Position numbers and translations under genes: made by a program | Notes under the pieces: generated by a model | Seen by the model: the letters and a program-made list of their open reading frames with translations, nothing else | What the model was told of the DNA's origin: nothing | Database searches by the model: none | Assembly (NCBI GenBank): GCA_030737875.1 | Contig: CM060919.1 | Span: 805,673,160-805,737,159, forward strand | Origin: Allium sativum | Taxonomy: Eukaryota; Streptophyta; Magnoliopsida; Asparagales; Amaryllidaceae | Length of the DNA: 64,000 nt | Direction: 5' to 3' | Shown here: positions 11,701 through 23,771 of the stretch, one piece after another | Layout of the letters: each line of letters opens with the position of its first letter | How positions within the stretch are numbered: position 1 is the stretch's first letter

Positions 11701-13627
11701 GTTTGAGTTACCTATATGTCTGCAGCTAAAGGACAATGAGGTGAACCATTTCTGTAGAAACTAATCCAACTCCTCCAGTCCCTACTTCATGAGGCTGATT
11801 AAGAAACACAACAAAGTTAGGATAATTATGTGTAATACATGAACAATACTAAAAATATCTCGATTTAGATGAACTAATTATACATCTGCATTTAAAAAAT
11901 TTGATTTCTGCAAGTTCATAGTTAGTCTCCAATTTAATTTATTTGTCTTGAAACAAAAGCAGTAACTTAAATGCACTCTTTGCAGATATTAAACACCAAG
12001 AAGATCAAGAAGATATAATAATGACGCATTATTTATAGAGGAACAAGCAATATATAAAATATCTAATGGTAGTAACATAAATGCACTCTGTTCTAGTTGT
12101 TCAACAACAACCAGTGTAATAGATCATTGTAATATCGAGAATTTCTTTTGTATCTCGGGTGATAGTTCTCTGTATTTGCATGATTTGCAATGATATTTGA
12201 AGTATGATAACTTTTTTATAAAAGCAATGGTTCTTAGTAACTGAAGACTTAAAGTGTTAACGACCAGTTATGGTTCAAACTAACTAAAATTCGAGTATAT
12301 CGAGTAAATATATATATTTCTTTGTGGTGCACACAGTGCATGAAGACTATACAGAGAGTTCACAAGGAATTATTGCCTTAAGAGACAACTTGATACTGGA
12401 ATACAAAATTCATCTCTCACTTGAGCTCGGATCAACCAAGGTCATCAATTGCATTTTCCTAGAGCAGTCTTAAAAAACAACACATCTGCATGTACTATTG
12501 TTATTACAGCAGGAAAATACAAAACATTTAAACTTTAGAATTTTAGTAGTACCATAATCAGCCAACAAAGAAGGATTTAATCCACGAAATTTTACATGGA
12601 CATCAGGCCTTTTACTAAGAAATATGAACACTGCTCATTATTTTCTAGTTGTCCAACAAAAAACAAAGCAGATCAAACAAAGTATATAACCTTTTTATAA
12701 AAGTAATGTATGTATTCATAACTTGTAATTCAAATATTTTAGCAGTTAACCTGGGTTACACGAAATCACAGAGTGTCGACGCCTCTGTATCAAACTACAT
12801 TAACATATTAATTGGTCTCAAACTACATTAATGAATTAGTTGGTTGCCTCAACTCATTAATGAACCAACTATCATGTGTGTTATTGTCAAACGAATCGTG
12901 GGGTTCAACCTTTTAAGATGATTAGTTTAATGGACGCGCATCCAAAACACACTACAACTTTATCATCTTATTCCCCGCTTAAGGTGGAAGCCTTCCTCAC
13001 TGAAGATGATGATAAAGGCTTGTTTGTATTTTAAAACATGTATATAGTGAATGATATAACTGCAATTCAAGTGCAGCCAACATGAGCAATGAAGTTGATA
13101 ATTATGATATGTCTTTATGTACCACTTCCACAGAAATGTAAAAAATTCCCCAAAAGATAGGCTCATCGAATCAAACGAAACATACGTACTCTGATCTAGA
13201 ACTACAATGTTTATGTGAATGTGAATATAACTTTATTCTATAGTTAAGACAATTGGCATTAGTCATTCCAAAAACATACCAATTGATTGTAAGAAATGCT
13301 AATCTGGTGGGGAACATCCTTTTTACTAAAAAATGACTTTATAATTTGTTTAAAATAGTGCTAAGAAGCCAAAAAGTATCTTAATTATTCGGATGCATAT
13401 GCTATCAATCCAAACAAGCTAAATGATTCTTATGTACATAAGAGATGTGAAAATAAAGATGCGCATACAATATAATTACGTGACAAAGCCGAAATCCGTT
13501 AATGGAAATCCATTTACAGAATTCCCTGCTTATTTTATATCTATCTTGTGAATTTCTGTATTGTTTACCTATTTCGATTCACAAAACTTAATGCATTCTC
13601 TGACATTAACAGACGCGGAGTGTCACA
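8731..13627 (+). repeat. 5' LTR of element B, interrupted
   Basis: Bases 8731 to about 10585 align with the 3' LTR from 18231 to about 20104. They include the region with GGTCGAC repeats (about 9030-9085) and a TATA box TATAAATA at 9207-9214. Alignment resumes near 13521 (CTGCTTATTTTATATC) and runs to the end at 13627. Between these points about 2.9 kb of foreign sequence replaces about 680 bases of LTR. Without that segment the LTR would match the 2.66-kb 3' copy. Confidence 0.85.
10585..13520 (+). mobile_element. CACTA-like transposon remnant inside the 5' LTR of B
   Basis: The foreign segment opens with CACTACGCCATAG, a CACTA-type terminus. In its first 300 bases it has many direct and inverted copies of GCAACAC/GTGTTGC and TGGCAAC, like the subterminal repeats of En/Spm elements. 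No matching TAGTG terminus or 3-bp target duplication is visible at the right edge, where LTR sequence resumes after a gap of about 680 bases. This suggests a deletion took the right end of the transposon together with LTR sequence. The interior (about 11000-13500) is AT-rich. Short open stretches such as 11567-11764 resemble nothing I know, and no transposase is visible. Confidence 0.55.
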
Positions 13628-13629
13628 TT

Positions 13630-13641
13630 TGGTATCAAAGT
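13630..13641 (+). promoter_or_regulatory. Primer binding site of element B
   Basis: TGGTATCAAAGT, two bases after the LTR end, is an initiator-Met type primer site differing from the TGGTATCAGAGC of element E at two positions. Confidence 0.8.
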
Positions 13642-13829
13642 GAGGTGACAAGATCAGAGAAAAAGTTTTTTAAACATGATTTCAAAAGCAAAGTATTTTT
13701 AAACAAAAAACTTTTTTTGAAAAATATATCGCCTCAAGCCATATGAAATAATCTTTTAAACACTTTGGATCCTTGTTTCTCTCTTTTTCTGATCATCTCT
13801 TGGAATGATTCTGTAACTATGTTAAAACT

Positions 13830-14231
13830 ATGGCGCTTGTCAAAGGGCAAGGAAGTGCCCAGCCTCCATCGTTAGCCATAATGGTGTCATCAACGACTAA
13901 TCTTTCTTAAAGCTTCGTAAGAATTTATGTACAATAAGGGCGACATTTGAAAGGTTGGCTGACATTGCTCTTATGCACAAAGATGGCAAGGATGAGAAGA
14001 AAGACAAAAGAAACATAGTCCAAGGGCGAGAAACAGAAATGGTGGCCCAAGAAAGGAAAGCAAAAGAAAGATGGAAAGCCTGATATGGTTCAGATCCAGA
14101 AAGATATCAAGCGTCATGGTTGCAGAGCTATGGGTCATTTTGTGAAGGACTGCAGAAAGACAAAGAAAGCCTTCTTTAGTTGTGGACAAGTGAGACACTT
14201 CAGTAAGCAATACCCTAGCAAGAAAGGATAA
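13830..14231 (+). pseudogene. gag remnant of element B (nucleocapsid end only)
   Basis: Only about 400 bases separate the leader from protease, so most of the capsid region present in elements C and E is missing. What remains is the basic linker and two damaged zinc knuckles: GHFVKDC in the first, and FFSCGQVRHFSKQYP in the second, where both the first and the last Cys of the CCHC pattern are lost (C to F and C to Y). The reading frame changes within the segment. No functional Gag can come from it. Confidence 0.75.
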
Positions 14232-14279
14232 CGGGCAGGAACTTCTGGACAAGTACATACTTTAGAGACTAGTGGACTT

Positions 14280-15600
14280 GATCGAGGTAGGAAAGTAATG
14301 GTTGAAAGTTTGATTTCCCTTTTTGACTATTCTGTTAGAACCTGTTTGATTCCGATGCTTCACATTCAATTATATCCAATTCAATAGTATATAGTCTGCA
14401 CCATAGTACTAGTACAGTATCTGATCCTGTAATGGTCTCAAACCTCATAAGAGGATCGACTCATTTATCCATGATGTGCAGGGGTTTGAGAATTTCTATC
14501 TTGGGCATCGAATTTGAATGCGATGCATACATGCTGGACTTTATGGGCTATGTTTTGAATCTAGGAATGGATTGGCTAGCTATGTATGGTGCTATTCTCG
14601 ATTGTGAAAAGAGAATAGTTAGACTTCTTACTTGTCATTATAAAACTCTCGAAATTTCCTGTGACCCACGAGGATCAGTGATGCTCAGTTTTCTAGAATC
14701 GCTTGATACTTCTGTTGATGATTTATGATATGTACCCATAGTCAGAGATTATCCGGACGTGTTTGAGGAGGTCAAGTTGTTACCTCCAAAACGTGAGATA
14801 GACTTCCAGATTTACTTGGTAGATAATGCGAAGCCATTTTCTCTACCAGTTCACCACATGGCTCCTACAGAGAGGAGGGAGTTTAGCAAGCAAGTAGAGG
14901 AGCTATTCGAGAAAGATTTTAGTAGGCGAAGAATATCAAAGTAGGGAGCTCCAGTCGTCTTCGCAAATAAGGCGGACGAGTCACTTCATCTGTGTGTGGA
15001 TTATAAGGAGATGAATAAGCTCACAAAGAAGAATAGGCACCCACTACTGAGAATTGATGATCTGTTCGGTCAGCTAGTAGGCGCATCAGTTTTCTCGTAG
15101 ATGGATTTGGCAACGGGATTTCATCAGTTAAGGGTGGCAGAGGACAACATTGACAAGACTACATTCAGAACTCCAGATGGTTTCTTTGAGTGGCTGGTTA
15201 TGCCCTTTGGGCTAGCCAATGCACCCGCCCATTTTGTGGACTTGATGAGTAGGGCGTTTAGGGAGTTTCTAAACAAGTTTTTGGTGGCCTTTATGGATGA
15301 AACTCTAATCTTTTCAAAGAATGAGGAGGAGCATGCCTAACACTTATGAGAGGTTCTAGGTGCTCTTAGATCGCATTAGCTCAAGGAATTTTTTTCCAAG
15401 TCTCACTTTTGGAGAAAGGAAGTAAGGATCCTAGGGCATGTGGTCTCCAAGGAAAGGATAGCAGTGGACCCCACAAAAGTCATTGTAGTTCAAGATTGGA
15501 GGGTTTCAAAGAATGCGACGGAGGTGAGAAGATTTCTTGGGTTGGAGGGCTATTATAGAAAGTTTATCAAGGACTTTGCAAGTGTATCGACCCCGCTCGC
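14280..15600 (+). pseudogene. Protease and reverse transcriptase remnant of element B
   Basis: The protease part (about 14290-14730) contains GMDWLAMYGAILDCE, as in the intact protease region of E, but the DTG active site is not readable. The RT part begins near 14759 (VFEEVKLLPP). It includes [27 protein letters not shown] and the palm segment FMDETLIFSKNEEEHA. In the last, the catalytic pair DD of FVDD has become DE. In-frame stops are visible near 14942, 15098 and 15338, with frameshifts before 15605. This part of Pol would copy RNA into DNA in the cytoplasmic particle; here it is dead. Confidence 0.85.
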
Positions 15601-15604
15601 CTGA

Positions 15605-16075
15605 TTGACGAAAAATAACTTGGCTATTTCGTGGAGCATTGATTGTGAGGTTGCCTTTCAGAGTTTGAAAAGGGCTCTGACAACAACCCTAGTTCCGACT
15701 CTCCCAGATGGAAGCAAGATATTCACGGTCTACACAGATGCTTGTGGCATAGGGCTTGGTGTCTTTCTAATGCAAGAGGGAAGGGTAGTATGCTATGGCT
15801 GTAGACAATTTAGGGTTCATGAGAAGAACTACCCTACCCATGATCTAGAATTGGCTGCAACAGTGTTCGCGTTGAAATATTGGCGACAATATCAACTTGG
15901 AGAGAGATTCGAGCTATACATGGATCATAAGTCGCTCAAGTACTTGTTCTCACAGAAGGATCTCAACCTAAGGCGGCAACGGTGGATGGAGTTCCTAGCG
16001 TTCGATGACTTTGAGATGGCTTATACCCCGGGCAAGGGTAATGCAGTGGCGGACGCATTGAGTAGGCGAGGGTGA
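15605..16075 (+). pseudogene. Ribonuclease H domain of element B pol
   Basis: The best preserved piece of B: an open stretch of 156 codons. It has [15 protein letters not shown] (first catalytic Asp), the conserved Glu in [32 protein letters not shown] and [16 protein letters not shown] with the final Asp. It would degrade the RNA strand of RNA/DNA hybrids. It is a fragment of the polyprotein with no start of its own and is cut off from RT by frameshifts. Confidence 0.85.
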
Positions 16076-16194
16076 CTTTGAGTCCTCTATTTGTAAAAAG
16101 GCGAAGCTTGGAGTACATCTCGACCTTTGATTTTAATCCATCTACAGATTCCACATTGGGATTATTAGCATCATTGGAGGTGTGAACTACTCCA

Positions 16195-17324
16195 TTGGAG
16201 CGTATTGGATCTAGGCAGAGGGAGGACCCACATATATTAGATATCTTGGACAAGCTTGGTCGAGGAGAGACTTCTAGTCATCTTGATAGATATACCGTGC
16301 ACGATAAAGGGTGGTTAAGACGAGATGGAGGGCTATGTGTCCCTAGGATTGGGGAATTGCTAAAGGTAGTGCTTGAGGAAGCTCATCATTCTCAGATGAT
16401 TATCGATCCGAGCGGCGACAAAATGTATCGAGACATGAAAGGGGTTTTCTTTTAGACTGACATGAAGAAAGATGTGGCAGAATTTGTAGCTCGATGCTTA
16501 ACTTTCCAGCGAGTAAAGATAGAACAAAAAATACCTGGCGGATTTCTTCAGCCCTTAGATGTCCCACAATGGAAGTGGGAGAAAGTCTCTATGGATTTCA
16601 TTGATGGATTTCCCCGATCGAGAAAGGGCAATACAAGCATTTAGGTAATAATAGATAGACTTACGAACAACGCACACTTTATTCATTTTGAGAGTAAGAG
16701 GATGACGGCTTGGCTAGCATTAGTATATCTTTGAGATATAGTCTGATTACATGGGATACCTTCCAGCATAGTAAGCGACTGCGACCCCATCTTTACTAGT
16801 GAGTTTTGGAAGAGCTTACAAGAGGCATTAGTACATAGCTACGTTTGAGGACGACATACCACCCTTAGACAGTTGGACAGACTGAGAGGATGAATAGAGT
16901 TCTTGAGGATCTAATAAGACCGTGTATCCTACACTTTAGAGGGACTTGGGAGGATCATCTCCCATTGGCGGAGTTCGCTTACAAAAACAGTCACCAATCG
17001 AGCATAGGCATGTCACCCTTCGAAGCACTATATGGACGACCTTGCAGATCGCCGACTTATTGGAGGGAGTCTACGGACAGACTTCTACTTAAACTCGAAA
17101 TGATTCGAGACACTTCCGAGAAGATTGATCTTATCCATCGAAGAATGAAAGTCGTTCAAGACAGGCAGAAATCATGTGCCGATAAAAGGAGAGTCGACGT
17201 GGAATTTGAAGTGGAAGATATGGTCTTCATTAAAGTATCACCGCTAAGGAATATAGTTCGCATTGGCTCAGTAGGGAAGTTGGCACCGAGGTTTGTAAGG
17301 CCATTCCCTATAGTGGAGAGATAG
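16195..17324 (+). pseudogene. Integrase remnant of element B
   Basis: The zinc-binding N-terminus (EEAHHSQMIIDPSGDKMYRD, then ARCLTFQ with the second Cys replaced) is followed by a stop near 16453. The catalytic core begins with MDFIDGFPRS (first Asp) and is broken by a stop at about 16642. It has a degenerate [19 protein letters not shown] and then TERMNRVLEDLIRPC with the catalytic Glu. The C-terminal segment 16890-17324 is open and covers the GPY/F-type module (KLAPRFVRPFPIVE). Multiple breaks rule out an active enzyme. Confidence 0.85.
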
Positions 17325-17329
17325 GTCAG

Positions 17330-17629
17330 ATGGCCTATAAGATTAAGCTACCGGATAGACTAGCGAGCATAAACGATGTATTTCATGTTTCCCATTTGAG
17401 GAAATGTCTTCATGATATGACAAAGATAGTTGAGCCGAGCACACTGGAAGGCGTGGAAGTTGAGAAGGAATCATCAGCGAGAAGAGTTCCAACTCATATC
17501 CTTATATCAGAAATCAAGAAGTTACACAATAAGGAGATCGGATTGGTAAAAGTACAATGGGGAGAAGACCGAGAAGATGCGACGTGGGAACCCGAAGATA
17601 GGATTCACGCTTCTTATACTTTTTTTTGA
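17330..17629 (+). pseudogene. Integrase C-terminus with chromodomain, element B
   Basis: Contains INDVFHVSHLRKCLHD, the usual link after the GPY/F module, then VGLVKVQWGEDREDATWEPEDRI, the short chromodomain-like tail of chromoviruses (described here by its pattern V-x-W-x8-TWE). It ends in a stop at 17627-17629, where a chromovirus polyprotein is expected to end. It is separated from the upstream integrase by a frameshift near 17324. Confidence 0.8.
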
Positions 17630-18230
17630 AAGTACGTTCTTGACTTCTTTTCCAAGCTTTTACTTTGCATTGCTTCTATCATTCAAGTTTATTTATCCTA
17701 TCGTTTGAACCTTTGGATCCTTAGGTAGAATCCAATGGTTGGAAGCATGTTATGATTGATGGTTGTAATTGGATTCAAGTGTTTGCTAGTGGTTGCTCAC
17801 GGATGCATATACACACACTAGGCACTAGATCGGCTCAATCACTAACATATTCAATATGGATATGTGTGTATTTTAATTTTCTATGGATGAAAATGGGTGA
17901 ATCATCATATGGATGTTGCATTTTGATGAACGATTATGCACACATATACAGCTCATATGTTACTTGGATTATTTGTATACATTTTAGACTCTTGGCACAA
18001 ACATATATTGCATTAAGGAGGTCAACTAAATTAGTCAACTTTGCCTTATTTTCGCATTAGTGTAAGAAGGACATATACACACAACACCTTTGCATATGTT
18101 CATACAAGAATTAGAAATTCTTAAGGTCAATGGATGCCTATGAATGATGGATGAGTAGATGGTTGTTAGGATAGTAAAATTCTTCTAAACTTGGAGATTT
18201 CGGGGACAGAATCTTTTAAGTAGGGGAGAA
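17630..18230 (+). other. 3' untranslated region and polypurine tract of element B
   Basis: About 600 non-coding bases between the pol stop and the 3' LTR. The same arrangement occurs in element C (25108-25740 on the minus strand), including similar sequence such as TGGATGCATATACACAC. It ends with AAGTAGGGGAGAA at 18218-18230, the polypurine tract directly before TGTAGCACCC. Confidence 0.75.
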
Positions 18231-20895
18231 TGTAGCACCCAAAATTTAATAAATTATAACCATACTTTAAGATAATAAAATGGGTATTACTTAAATAAAT
18301 TATTCAGAATTAAGTAAAACCAGCATTACCGTTGCGTTCGTCTAGGAATTCCGATTTAGATAGACCCTAAGTTTGAAAAACGGATAATGTATGAAGAAGT
18401 TATGGGCATTAGAAGTTTGTATACATATAAGGGACTTATATGTTAATAACTAAATATAATTCCAGAAATTTCAAATTAGATGAGCGGGAAACCCGACCGC
18501 TGTGAGACGACCCACATACGGTCTGGGTCGACCTATGAGTCGACCTAAGTTCGGTTGGGTCAATCCAATAGGTCGGTGAGTTGACCCGCCCAGATCCAGT
18601 GAAGATTCTGAATTACGAATCTAGACAGCTATGTGGGTAGGATCGTGATGACTCAATGCTACGTATACGGTTAAGATCAAAACCCTAGGATCTAAAGGCT
18701 GAGGTTGACTCTGTGAATCTATAAATAGGTGGCTTCACTCATTCCAATACACATCATTTCTACATATCTTCCGCGTCTATGAAATTATTCTAAAAATATA
18801 AACATATAATAGGGGAAAGCTGTTGAAGCCTAGATCCACAGATACAACATTTGGGACTTGCATAAACATAACAACTAAAGGGGTTAGACTTTTCTACGCC
18901 ATATAGTTATATATATATATATAAGAGATTTAATCTCTTCTTCACCAAGACCCGCTATGAGTTCCTTGTCATTTTCAGATCTGATTTCTCATACTATAAC
19001 ATGATAGTTAAATAGAATTAGGTTAGGAAATATAGTGTTTGTAAGATAAATACTGTACATGTTCTTCACTATTAATCACCTATGTCGTTATGATAAGTAA
19101 AACATATGCCTTTACTGTTAGATAATTAACAAGTTATATGCACCTATCTTCCTTTTCCCTGTTTCCATGTTTTAGTTTATTTCAAACCTTGCCTATATGC
19201 CTATGTGATTTGATTCCGTTCCCCTTCCTCTATTTTCCCTTTTTATTTAAGCTAAACCTAGGCCTTTGGAAGCCTAGGTTATACCCGATTAGGTGTGCGT
19301 ACAATTGGGGCAATACTGAATGACGTAAAATGAGGAATTTAGGCATGTTGTTAAATTGAGGTCTATCAAACTATAATTTGGGAAAAGGGTAATATGCACA
19401 TGTTTAGACTTGCTATAAATTGATAAAAACGGGTGATGTGCATATACTTGTTGTAGATTGATAAAAATGGATAATATGCATAAAACCGATACATGCTGTA
19501 ATTTGGGGACATAATTAGGTAAATAATATGCATATGTATAAACATGTTAGGTTTGACTTAATACAGACATTAAGTAAATGACATGTTAGAATATTGTAAG
19601 TACCAGATGTAGGTTAATAAACTGAAATGCTATAGAAATTGTATATATCTAGGTGGGTGTTTTGGGGAAGGGTTGTACACACATAATGACATGTAATATT
19701 ACAACCACGCTTACTTGTAAACCTAAACCTGCTAGGTTAAACATGATTAATAATAAGCTAAGAGGTCCCACATTTGTTGTTGTATCGGGTTTTGAGCACT
19801 TTTAAATCCTAGTTTTGGGGGCACAAACTTAGGGGTTTTAGCTAGTGTCAATCTGTTGTTTAGAACCCATATCAGTCAGTATCCATGTTGGTATTTTGTT
19901 AGAAGGGGCCTCACACTAGGTAGGGGTTAGGGAATGCTTTATTGAACTGGATTATAAGAGGGTCACATGGGGATGGTGGGTAAGGGTGCCTTCCGGTGGA
20001 GTCATGAGCGTGCATGGGCCCGACTTGGGAAGATAAGCCGTTGTAACACTAGTAAATAGGCCTGTGTCATATAGTTGATAGGTTAGGGAGTGATATACCC
20101 TAAGGATGACATAGGGTAATTACGTAGTAAGGAGTTGGTCACATGGGTAGTAATTAGGGTACACCTAATCTTGCTGTTATGTAATTAGGTTAACACCTAA
20201 TCCTGTTATGTAATTTGGGTACATCTAATTCTGCTGTTAATTCTATTATTATGTAATTTGGTTAAATATATAATCATGTTATACTCGTATTAGTGTATAC
20301 ATAACCTGTTTTAAGATATAAATGTGAAGCATTACTGGATCATAGTTTATTCCTGTTATTCCTGTCCATCCTGATGTTTTGTTTAATTTAGTTTTACCTT
20401 ATATGACACTATTCCTTTCTCATCCATTATTATTTACCTGTTTTGGCATTTCTATTTTATGCATATTAGAAAATCACTGGAACTCGCCAGACTTTATGTC
20501 TGGCCCTTTTTCTTTCTCTTCTTTCTTCCTTTCCCCCCAGGTCCTTAAAGTGGAAGCACTCAACAGTGAGTAGGACTTTCTCTTATAGCTTGGACTTGGA
20601 TTACCTGAGATGTACTGTTTTCGACTTGCTCTCTATTTTATTATGGCATATAGCGAGGGATATGATTTTATGTACTCTGATGTTTTGTTTTATGAGATGG
20701 TCTATGAGACAGATTTGATGTAACTGATTTTATGTAACCTGTTTGAGGCTACGTTTTATTTTTAATAATGAAGTTGAAATTTTCCGCTGCTTATTTTATA
20801 TCTATCTTGTGAATTTCTGTACTCTTTACCTATTGCACTTCACGAAACTTAATGCATTCTCTTATGAGTGACATTAACAGACGTAGGGTATCACA
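18231..20895 (+). repeat. 3' LTR of element B (2.66 kb)
   Basis: Starts TGTAGCACCC and ends GGGTATCACA. It carries the TATA box TATAAATA at 18720-18727. It includes about 680 bases (roughly 20104-20783) that have been lost from the 5' LTR. A TA microsatellite lies near 18908-18922. Confidence 0.85.
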
Positions 20896-20957
20896 TTCAT
20901 CATCAGTTACATTAGAGTAATATACGTATCTTATTACATGTACTTTCTCTATAAAGA

Positions 20958-21001
<44 letters not shown>

Positions 21002-22179
21002 CAAAAAGGAGAATCTAGACATTCTTCAACGGCTCACAAAAACAGATCTGTAGAAATGGCCACAGGATCTGTGCACACACAAAAAATAATAAACAATACG
21101 ACAAACATAGCAGTTGATACACAAATACGAACGAAGAACAACAAAGATGCAAACGACCAACAAAGCCAAAAGTCGATGCTAAGAGGTATGCCGACGGCCA
21201 AGACGATGAAGTCGCGAAAGCGACATAACCCAAGAATCAAGGGTGAAGGTCCTAGAAAAGGTCGAGCTAATCCATAGAGCCTGAAGATGAGCGCAACCCA
21301 TACCGTCTAAAAGACCCCTCTCCAAAATAGCTACTCCAGAAACTAGCAGATCCAAAGATCAGGAATCCTATAATAACCTATAAAACCAGGGCCTGCACTA
21401 CTAGCAAACAACATAAGATTAAAATGGGAGGGAGGTGTGAGAAGAGGATAGCAGGATAAGTCCCGCTAACCTAATAACAGAAGGTTCAGCGAATCCCCGC
21501 CCGGGGGGTAGTTGGTACCAATGTAACATCAAAGGTACCGGCCAACTGCCACGAGCGGGAATAAATAGAACCTGTAAATAGATAGCCATGAAACGCAAAG
21601 AAAACATCATTCCTTACCCTTCAAATGATGGTAGGAGGGTCCATAGGAAATTCAATAAATATTGTCTTATTCCACGTGCACCAGATATGCCAACGGATGA
21701 GACAAGGAATTAACCGAAAAAGGATCAAGCAAATAGATTTACCTGAGATTCTATCCCACTAGTATTACAGTAAATCAGCAAGAGAAGACGCATTACCTCG
21801 AACATTAGCCAAGTTCTTGAAATATTTCCAAACAACTTTGGCCAAATAACCAAAGGAAAACAAGAGAGCTATGGATTATGTGTCATCAGACGCACAACAT
21901 CTACAATGGGACACAAGTGAGATGTCAATCCTCTGTAAGTTCTCGTCTATCGGTATCCCATCATGCAGGCTCCACCACATAAACAGAGCAACCTTGGGGG
22001 GGAATACGAACATCTCAGATGAAGGAAAAGAGATGGAGACGTGGAGTTAGTGTCCTCGACGAACATCACGCCGATCTAATCAAGAAAGGACTATTGTCCT
22101 ATCTGGATCAACCACCATATGCATTCGAAAAGGCCTTCACATATTGCATTCATTTCCACGTCTCACTAGTGTAGGATGG
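20896..22179 (-). pseudogene. L1 LINE, 3' part: ORF2 zinc-finger region, C-terminus and 3' UTR
   Basis: Read on the minus strand, 22003-21880 encodes PPKVALFMWWSLHDGIPI and then HCRCC, the conserved region after plant L1 reverse transcriptases (zf-RVT pattern). Further down comes LIPCLIRWHIWCTWNKT, also typical of plant L1 ORF2 C-termini. Stops interrupt the frame. The coding direction continues the L1 RT at 54187-55700: the two parts are split by element C and share the GATGG target duplication. The 3' end toward 20900 is not sharply defined. A TA microsatellite at 20960-21002 lies near it and no poly(A) tail is evident. Confidence 0.8.
20960..21002. repeat. TA dinucleotide microsatellite
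   Basis: About 21 uninterrupted TA units near the presumed 3' end of the L1 element. Confidence 0.95.
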
Positions 22180-23543
22180 TGTGACACCCGACGTCCATTA
22201 ATGTCACTCTTTATAAGAATGCATTAAGTTTCTTGAAGCGTTATAGGTAAACAGAAACAAAAACATTACAAGACAGATATAAAATAGCAGCGCAATTTAA
22301 AACTTTACTTAAGCAGAAAACATCGTGGTTCAAAACATAGTTATACCATAAGTCTGAAATGCATAAAACCTAGCACATCAATTTTAAACTTCTGTCTTAT
22401 ACTAAAATCATCAGAGTACAATAAACATGAAAAGAGCATAATCCCCAAAACATAGCCATAGTAGAGAAGATATGAAATCAAGAAGTACATCTAAGCAACT
22501 CCAAGCAGAATGAAGAAGAATCCTGATCAAGCTTGAGTATTCCCACCCTGAGAATAGGGGAGGGGAGGGAAGGGAAGAGAAAGAAGAGGAAACAAATTAG
22601 GTCAGACATAAATCTGACGAGTCCAGTTGCTTTTAGCATATAAATAAGCATCATGACAGGCATATAAACTAGATAAGAGAGATACAACATATAAGGCAGG
22701 TATGACAAGGTAAACAGGATAAACAGAATAAAATAAATAGCGCTTCCCTAACACTTTTCTTTCTCTGCACCTATACTGGTATAATTAGAACAAGATGATC
22801 CCAATAATTACAAGATGGTAGACTTAGTTTTACTTCTAGTGAGAGGTTTTACCCCATACAATAACAGGTAGCCCAACAGAACTGACGGGTGTTACCCCTA
22901 ACGATAATAACGGGCTCCTAAACAGGCAAGACTAGACGTACCCTAATTACTGCCCTAATCGATCGGTTCCCTAATCCGTAGATACCCGTGCTGGCCCCCA
23001 GTAAGATGTATCATTTCCTAAAGTGGCAACCCTGTTATTTCCGTGATGCAAAGCTATATCTATTGATGTCACAACGTCTTATCTTCCGGAGCAGGCGGAC
23101 CCATGCATGCACATAAGCCCGATGGAACGCGCCGTCAGATACCTTTCTCCCAATTGACCTCTTATAACCAGCTCAGTAAGCGTAACCTGACTCCGACCTA
23201 ATTCGGGTTCTCCTTTTGATATCGATATAGGTTACTGACTAATACGGGTCCCACATACAAAGATGATACAAGCTTCCCCCCTAGGCTTGCATCCCCGCTA
23301 CTAAGATTTCAACAGGTTTTGCCCACTAGTTTAATAAGATCACATAACCCCAATTGGTTAAGTTTGTCGGGTTCATATGTATAACCCGTTCCAACATATT
23401 TAACAAGACTAACTTAACCCTCCCACTGATTCAAGAAAATCTACTTAACCTCTACTCAAGTTAACAGGTTCATGCAATCCTTATGGAATCAAATAGGTTA
23501 AGTATTATAAGTTCATTACCTTACATTTATTTATGGTTATAAT

Positions 23544-23771
23544 GCCTAGACCTCCCACATTAAGTCTACCACTTATGGATGCTGGATATGCCAGTTAGGT
23601 CCGGGCAGACTTCTTCCCCAAGTCGGGCTTAACCTTGCGTCTTAGCACTGTCACGTGTTTATGCACTTTGACCCCTTACATTAGATTTACCACTTGTGGA
23701 TGCTGGATATGCCGGTCCGTTTCAGGCAGGGTTCCACCACAAGTGTAATCTAACCTCGTGTCTAAGCATGG
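23544..23771. repeat. Two diverged tandem units of about 119 bp in the C LTR
   Basis: Each unit has a T-A-rich lead, CCACTTGTGGATGCTGGATATGCC (split here as CCACTTGTGG then ATGCTGGATATG), a GGGCAGACTTC-like stretch and a second ACAAGT half that can pair with ACTTGT. The right LTR has the same pair at about 31494-31735, so the duplication predates insertion of C. Confidence 0.7.

Larger units (their letters stand above)
8731..20895 (+). mobile_element. Element B: decayed Ty3/gypsy chromovirus, plus strand
   Basis: Complete outline: 5' LTR 8731-13627, primer site 13630-13641, damaged gag-pol 13830-17629, polypurine tract to 18230, 3' LTR 18231-20895. The LTR start reads TATAACACCC on the left (first G lost) and TGTAGCACCC on the right. 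The ends are GTGTCACA and GGTATCACA. Flanking bases TACAT (8726-8730) and TTCAT (20896-20900) are a one-mismatch candidate target duplication. Pol carries many stops and frameshifts, so B cannot be autonomous. LTR starts and ends, TATA region and protein sequences show that B and element C belong to one family. Confidence 0.9.

Noticed and set aside
13630..13641. A tRNA gene
   Set aside because: Only the 12-base primer complement is present. There is no cloverleaf, A box or B box around it. The same applies to the other primer sites.
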